From: Acidobacteriota bacterium
Lineage (GTDB): Bacteria > Acidobacteriota > Terriglobia > Terriglobales > Acidobacteriaceae
Direction: 5' to 3'
Length of the DNA stretch: 10,211 bases
NCBI GenBank assembly: GCA_021802085.1
Contig: JAKAAZ010000126.1
Location: 1-10,211, forward strand
The first letter of the stretch is position 1; each line of letters begins with the position of its first letter. Shown here in pieces: positions 7,612 through 10,211 of this stretch. The notes under the pieces were generated by a model. It was not told where the DNA came from and did not search any database. It saw only the letters and a program-made list of their open reading frames with translations. Position numbers and translations under genes: made by a program.

Positions 7612-8583
7612 ATGCATTCGGCCAGTCGGGTCTTCATCGCAGGCCATCGCGGTTTGGTGGGTTCGGCGATCTGCCGCCAGCTTACAGCCGCGGGATATGA
7701 CCGACTGTTGCTGCGGACGAGCGGGGAACTCGATTTGACGCAGCGCGGCGCGGTGTGGAATTTCTTCAAGAGCGAGCGGCCGGAATATGTCGTGCTGGCT
7801 GCGGCGAAGGTCGGAGGAATCCACGCCAACAGCACCTACCCGGTGGATTTCATTCGCGACAATCTGCTGATCCAGTCGAACGTGATTGATGCCTGTTATG
7901 AATTTGGCGTGACGCGATTGCTGTTTCTGGGTTCCAGCTGCATTTATCCCAAGCTGTGTCCCCAGCCAATTCGCGAAGAGTATTTGCTAACCGGGCCGCT
8001 GGAGACGACGAACCGTCCCTATGCCGTGGCCAAGATTGCGGGGATCGAGCAATGCTGGGCGTACAACCGCCAGTATGGAACGAAGTTTCTCGCGACAATG
8101 CCGACAAATCTTTACGGAGCTGAAGACAATTTCGATTTGGCAAGTTCCCACGTGTTGCCGGCGCTGCTGCGCAAAGTAGCGACCGCCAAGGCAACCGGCA
8201 GCAATCAAGTTGAGGTGTGGGGCACGGGCACTCCGCGACGAGAATTTCTTTATAGCGACGATTTGGCTGAGGCGTGCATCTTCCTGCTGCAGCTGCCAGC
8301 GGAGAAATTCGAGACGTTGTTGCGGCAGGATGTTCCGCCACTCATCAACATCGGTGTGGGAGAGGACATCAGCATCCGCGGATTGGCGGAGCTGATTTGC
8401 CGGATTCTCGAATACAAGGGTTCGTTGACATTCAACACCGCGCAGCCGGACGGCACGCCGCGGAAGCTGCTGGATGTGAGCCGAATGCGCGCGTTGGGCT
8501 GGACCGCGAGGACCAGCCTCGAAGAAGGCATTCGACGGACGTATGCAGCGATGAAAGACAAACCAGGTTCGGGCATTGTCTAG
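7612..8583 (+). CDS. fcl: GDP-L-fucose synthase (GDP-4-keto-6-deoxymannose 3,5-epimerase/4-reductase)
   Basis: This bifunctional enzyme converts GDP-4-keto-6-deoxy-D-mannose to GDP-L-fucose with NADPH. The match to E. coli Fcl (WcaG) is strong throughout: RVFIAGHRGLVGSAI at the N-terminus, LAAAKVGGI, FLGSSCIYPK, RPYAVAKIAGIE, SHVLPALLRK, WGTGTPRREFLYSDDLA and PDGTPRKLLDV. All catalytic positions are kept: Ser108 and Cys110 (GSSCIYP), Tyr137 and Lys141 (YAVAK), and His180 (SSHVLP), equivalent to E. coli Ser107, Cys109, Tyr136, Lys140 and His179. The GPHDNF of E. coli is GAEDNF here, outside the catalytic set. I chose the ATG at 7612 (323 residues; E. coli Fcl has 321) because it places the first beta strand as in the family and follows a GAGAAGGGG purine run, though at a short spacing. 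An ATG at 7579, directly after the previous stop, would add 11 residues and has no clear ribosome-binding site. Gmd, which makes the substrate, is not in the window. Confidence 0.95.
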   Translation: MHSASRVFIAGHRGLVGSAICRQLTAAGYDRLLLRTSGELDLTQRGAVWNFFKSERPEYVVLAAAKVGGIHANSTYPVDFIRDNLLIQSNVIDACYEFGVTRLLFLGSSCIYPKLCPQPIREEYLLTGPLETTNRPYAVAKIAGIEQCWAYNRQYGTKFLATMPTNLYGAEDNFDLASSHVLPALLRKVATAKATGSNQVEVWGTGTPRREFLYSDDLAEACIFLLQLPAEKFETLLRQDVPPLINIGVGEDISIRGLAELICRILEYKGSLTFNTAQPDGTPRKLLDVSRMRALGWTARTSLEEGIRRTYAAMKDKPGSGIV

Positions 8584-8647
8584 GGTTCAGTGACGGCGAT
8601 CGGCACTCGAAAACAAGCTCGAAGCGAATTCGCAGACAGAAGATGAA

Positions 8648-8651
8648 AAGG
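8648..8651 (+). promoter_or_regulatory. Ribosome-binding site selecting the ATG at 8658
   Basis: AAGG (within AAAAGG) lies 6 bases before the ATG at 8658-8660. The in-frame ATG at 8643 has only a purine run (AGAAG) directly abutting it. The 8658 start also gives a compact signal peptide, so it is preferred. The frame stays open upstream to 8274, but that part overlaps fcl and is not coding in this frame. Confidence 0.5.
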
Positions 8652-8657
8652 TGTGCC

Positions 8658-9428
8658 ATGCGTTTCAAGAATTCAGTTCTATTGCTGACTGCGTTGTTTC
8701 TGGTGCTGAGGTGCACCGCGAGGGCGCAGAACTTCATCATGAATGAGTCGGAGCAGCGCGCCGCAGCGGAGCTTCTTCAGGCCACGAACGAGGACCGATC
8801 CACGCGGGGATTGCAGCCGGTGCGCGAGGATCCCATGTTGATGAAGGCCGCGTGGGAACACGCGCAGCGCATGGTCGAATCTGGAACGCTGACGCATCGG
8901 GTTGCGGGCGAGCCGGACCTGGTGGTCCGCATTCAGCAGACGGGATTGCATTGCAGCACGGCGGCGGAAAATGTCGCGGAAGCTCCCACGGCTGGGCAAA
9001 TCAACGATGAGTGGATGCATTCGCCGCCGCATCGCGCGAACCTGTTGGATCCGCGGTTGAATGCGGTGGGGATCGCGATTGTCAGAAAGCGCGGCGAGCT
9101 GTACGCGGTGGAAGATTTTGCGCGTGCGCTGGTGTCGCTCACACGTCCGCAACAAGAGAACCAGGTGGCATCACTGCTGGCCTCGCTTGGCTTGCGGGTG
9201 CGGCCGGGCGATGCGCTGGCGGCCAGTTATTGCGATGCCAGCCCGCGTGGGACGCGACCGTTACCGAAACTGATCATGAGGTACAGCACGGTCGATCTGA
9301 GCCGGCTCCCGCAGCGAGTGCAGCAGGGAATTGCCGCGGGTACGTATCGCAGCGCCGCTGTGGGAGCATGTCATGAGGCGAACCAGAATGGATTCACGGC
9401 CTATCAGATTGTCGTCCTGCTGTATTGA
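8658..9428 (+). CDS. Secreted CAP/SCP-domain protein (YkwD-like) with C-terminal extension
   Basis: This is an exported protein of 256 residues. The N-terminus MRFKNSVLLLTALFLVL followed by RCTARAQ is a typical Sec signal peptide, with likely cleavage after ARA (residue 23). Residues about 34-160 form a CAP (cysteine-rich secretory / antigen 5 / PR-1) domain of the bacterial YkwD type. It carries the His/Glu cavity residues His80 (LTHRV), Glu104 (AENVA), His121 and/or His125 (MHSPPHRANLL) and Glu152 (YAVEDFA). The segment EWMHSPPHRANLL is the diagnostic CAP motif. The remaining ~95 residues are a separate extension with Cys192 and Cys238, which could form a disulfide in the periplasm; I do not recognise this part as a named domain. 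CAP proteins bind ligands or metals and a few act as proteases, but most bacterial members lack a defined role. It follows fcl by 74 bp on the same strand and could be read through from the sugar block, or have its own promoter. That gap holds a GCGAATTCGC palindrome (8624-8633) of unknown meaning. Confidence 0.9.
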   Translation: MRFKNSVLLLTALFLVLRCTARAQNFIMNESEQRAAAELLQATNEDRSTRGLQPVREDPMLMKAAWEHAQRMVESGTLTHRVAGEPDLVVRIQQTGLHCSTAAENVAEAPTAGQINDEWMHSPPHRANLLDPRLNAVGIAIVRKRGELYAVEDFARALVSLTRPQQENQVASLLASLGLRVRPGDALAASYCDASPRGTRPLPKLIMRYSTVDLSRLPQRVQQGIAAGTYRSAAVGACHEANQNGFTAYQIVVLLY

Positions 9429-9440
9429 GCGGACGCTCAA
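9425..9440. terminator. Perfect 7-bp palindrome spanning two convergent stop codons
   Basis: TTGAGCG (9425-9431) and CGCTCAA (9434-9440) are perfect inverted repeats around a central GA. The left arm contains the TGA stop of the CAP gene (9426-9428), and the right arm contains the stop of the AhpD-like gene (TCA on this strand, 9437-9439). A hairpin with a 4-base loop could form in either transcript. No T-run follows on either strand, so it is at best an atypical bidirectional terminator or a transcript-end structure. Confidence 0.35.
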
Positions 9441-9985
9441 GAAGCGGGCGCGGTGGCTTCCATGTCGAGCAGATTATTGAAGCGGTTGAAGTAGTTGAAC
9501 AATCCGACGGCCGCCATCAGCTCAACAACTTCACCCTCGGAATAGACCTCGCGTACTTGCTGCCATTGCTCCTCTGTCAGCGGGCCTTCGTTGCGCGTCA
9601 TCCACTCGGCGAGTCGCAAGGCGACTTTTTCTGCATGGGTAAAATCCGCGCGCTCGGCGTAATCGGCCAGATGAATGAGCTGGTCGTCGTTCCAGCCGAG
9701 CTTCTTGCAAATGCGCGAGTGCGATGCAAGACAGTAGCCGCAGTGATTCAACTGAGATGTGCGCACAATGGCCAGTTCTTTCAGCTTCACGGGCAAGGTG
9801 CCGGTATGCAGGACCGCTTCAAAATGCGCAATCATCGTCTGAAAGATTTCCGGACGGTGCGCCACAGTGCGGAACATGTTGGGAACATTTCCCCGCTGCT
9901 GCATGTAGCGGTCATAGATATCGCCGGTCTCGGCGGTGACCTCGTTGCGTCCCAGGCGAGAAATTCTCGGTGTGGTGGTTTGCAT
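9437..9985 (-). CDS. AhpD-like carboxymuconolactone decarboxylase family protein (peroxidase-related)
   Basis: This 182-residue all-helical cytoplasmic protein belongs to the CMD/AhpD superfamily, whose redox-active members reduce peroxides or recycle peroxiredoxins through a CxxC pair. The active-site pattern is Glu70, Cys82, Cys85 and His89 (E-x11-C-x2-C-x3-H, around NHCGYCLASH). That matches the spacing of Glu118, Cys130, Cys133 and His137 of Mycobacterium tuberculosis AhpD, although the extra His between the cysteines there is Tyr84 here. The conserved CMD core runs about 45-125, and the C-terminal part (LMAAVGLFNYFNRFNNLL) is typical of the 'peroxidase-related' subgroup of this length. 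The presence of both Cys makes a redox role more likely than decarboxylation. The ATG at 9983-9985 is preceded by a good GGGGA ribosome-binding site (9991-9995). It is monocistronic here, converges on the CAP gene with 8 bp between stops, and has no AhpC or OxyR gene beside it in the window. The physiological substrate is unknown. Confidence 0.9.
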   Translation of the reverse strand: MQTTTPRISRLGRNEVTAETGDIYDRYMQQRGNVPNMFRTVAHRPEIFQTMIAHFEAVLHTGTLPVKLKELAIVRTSQLNHCGYCLASHSRICKKLGWNDDQLIHLADYAERADFTHAEKVALRLAEWMTRNEGPLTEEQWQQVREVYSEGEVVELMAAVGLFNYFNRFNNLLDMEATAPAS

Positions 9986-10211
9986 GATCTTCCCCGGATT
10001 TCATGATAGCAATTCGGTCGCGCGGACGACCGCTGTCGTGTGCGTCAGAACGGAGTGCGGAAGAATGGAAAAGTTGCCCATCGCTAGTCTTTTCCAATCG
10101 AAGGATGAGCCTGAAGGAAGCGAAGGGTAGGCGAAGCGGGTTTTGTCCTTTCGGGTTTTGAGATTGATTCATGCTAGCAGCCGGGGCGGAGGAAATGTGG
10201 GAATCGCTGCG
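9986..10211 (-). other. Upstream region of the AhpD-like gene, no gene seen
   Basis: I see no convincing coding region in these 226 bp. Short open stretches on both strands (for example a 21-codon reading frame at 10065-10130, +) lack family resemblance. On the minus strand TGCTATCAT (10003-10011) resembles an extended -10 box, but it would place transcription start only about 10 nt before the start codon, over the ribosome-binding site, so it is weak. The right end may be the beginning of the next intergenic or gene region. Confidence 0.4.
10066..10096. promoter_or_regulatory. Inverted repeat upstream of the AhpD-like gene (candidate operator)
   Basis: TGGAAAAG (10066-10073) and CTTTTCCA (10089-10096) are perfect 8-bp inverted repeats separated by 15 bp; two more bases pair beyond a single mismatch. 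The centre lies about 96 bp upstream of the AhpD-like start, a place where a dimeric regulator could bind. The same bases could form a hairpin with a long loop. No known regulator's consensus is recognised, so operator function is inference. Confidence 0.3.

Noticed and set aside
8624..8633. 10-bp palindrome GCGAATTCGC between fcl and the CAP gene
   Set aside because: Perfect but short and without loop; palindromes of this length are expected by chance in a region of this size, and no flanking T-run or promoter element gives it meaning.
8274..8657. Upstream extension of the CAP protein reading frame
   Set aside because: It overlaps the well-conserved end of fcl in another frame, and would place the signal peptide in the middle of the protein.
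9425..10006. Open frame of 193 codons on the plus strand over the AhpD-like gene
   Set aside because: The minus-strand protein has the complete E-CxxC-H active site and a good ribosome-binding site; the plus-strand product resembles nothing.
10003..10011. Extended -10-like TGCTATCAT on the minus strand before the AhpD-like gene
   Set aside because: The implied transcription start would leave about 10 nt of leader and cut into the ribosome-binding site, and no -35 box is present.
1..10211. Search for CRISPR arrays, tRNA or rRNA genes, insertion sequences, prophage or defence genes
   Set aside because: No regularly spaced direct repeats, cloverleaf-like segments, transposase or integrase motifs, or recognisable defence domains were seen on either strand.

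Overview
This window looks like a chromosomal segment from a moderately GC-rich, free-living Gram-negative-type bacterium. It has seven full-length protein-coding genes and possibly the end of an eighth at the left edge. I see no rRNA, tRNA, CRISPR array, transposase, integrase or phage gene. The gene mix (a very large CheB-CheR-PAS-histidine kinase fusion, a fucose-type sugar cluster, a secreted CAP-domain protein and an AhpD-like protein) would fit a soil Acidobacteriota (Terriglobia-like) genome. That placement is an inference from protein style, not proof.

Layout. Positions 1-93 may hold the C-terminal end of an unrecognised gene. After about 200 bp without a convincing gene comes a 1231-residue fusion sensor kinase (302-3997, +). 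Convergent to it is a lone DppC/OppC-type ABC permease (about 4068-4913, -) with no partner permease, ATPase or binding protein in the window. A roughly 260-bp divergent gap separates the permease from a tight same-strand block: a WcaI-like family 4 glycosyltransferase (5177-6472), an NAD(P)-dependent nucleotide-sugar epimerase/dehydratase (6493-7578) and GDP-L-fucose synthase (7612-8583). A secreted CAP/SCP-domain protein (8658-9428) follows after 74 bp and could belong to the same transcript. An AhpD-like carboxymuconolactone decarboxylase family protein (9437-9985, -) converges on it with only 8 bp between the two stop codons, and a small perfect palindrome there contributes to both stops. 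The last 226 bp lie upstream of that gene and contain one clear inverted repeat.

How the genes work together. The 5177-8583 block reads as part of a surface-polysaccharide (capsule, exopolysaccharide or O-antigen) locus. Fcl makes GDP-L-fucose from the product of GDP-mannose 4,6-dehydratase (Gmd), the glycosyltransferase resembles the WcaI enzyme that accompanies fcl in colanic-acid clusters, and the second short-chain dehydrogenase/reductase probably supplies or modifies another sugar nucleotide. Gmd itself is not in the window, so it must be elsewhere if the pathway is complete. The kinase and the permease are both 'orphans' here: no response regulator, chemoreceptor or transporter partner is adjacent.

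I found no clear case for a wholly new system. The points most worth a second look are the domain architecture and orphan status of the CheB/CheR kinase, the solitary permease with its ambiguous start, the Gmd-less fucose block with an unassigned dehydrogenase, the C-terminal module of the CAP protein, and two palindromic sites around the AhpD-like gene.
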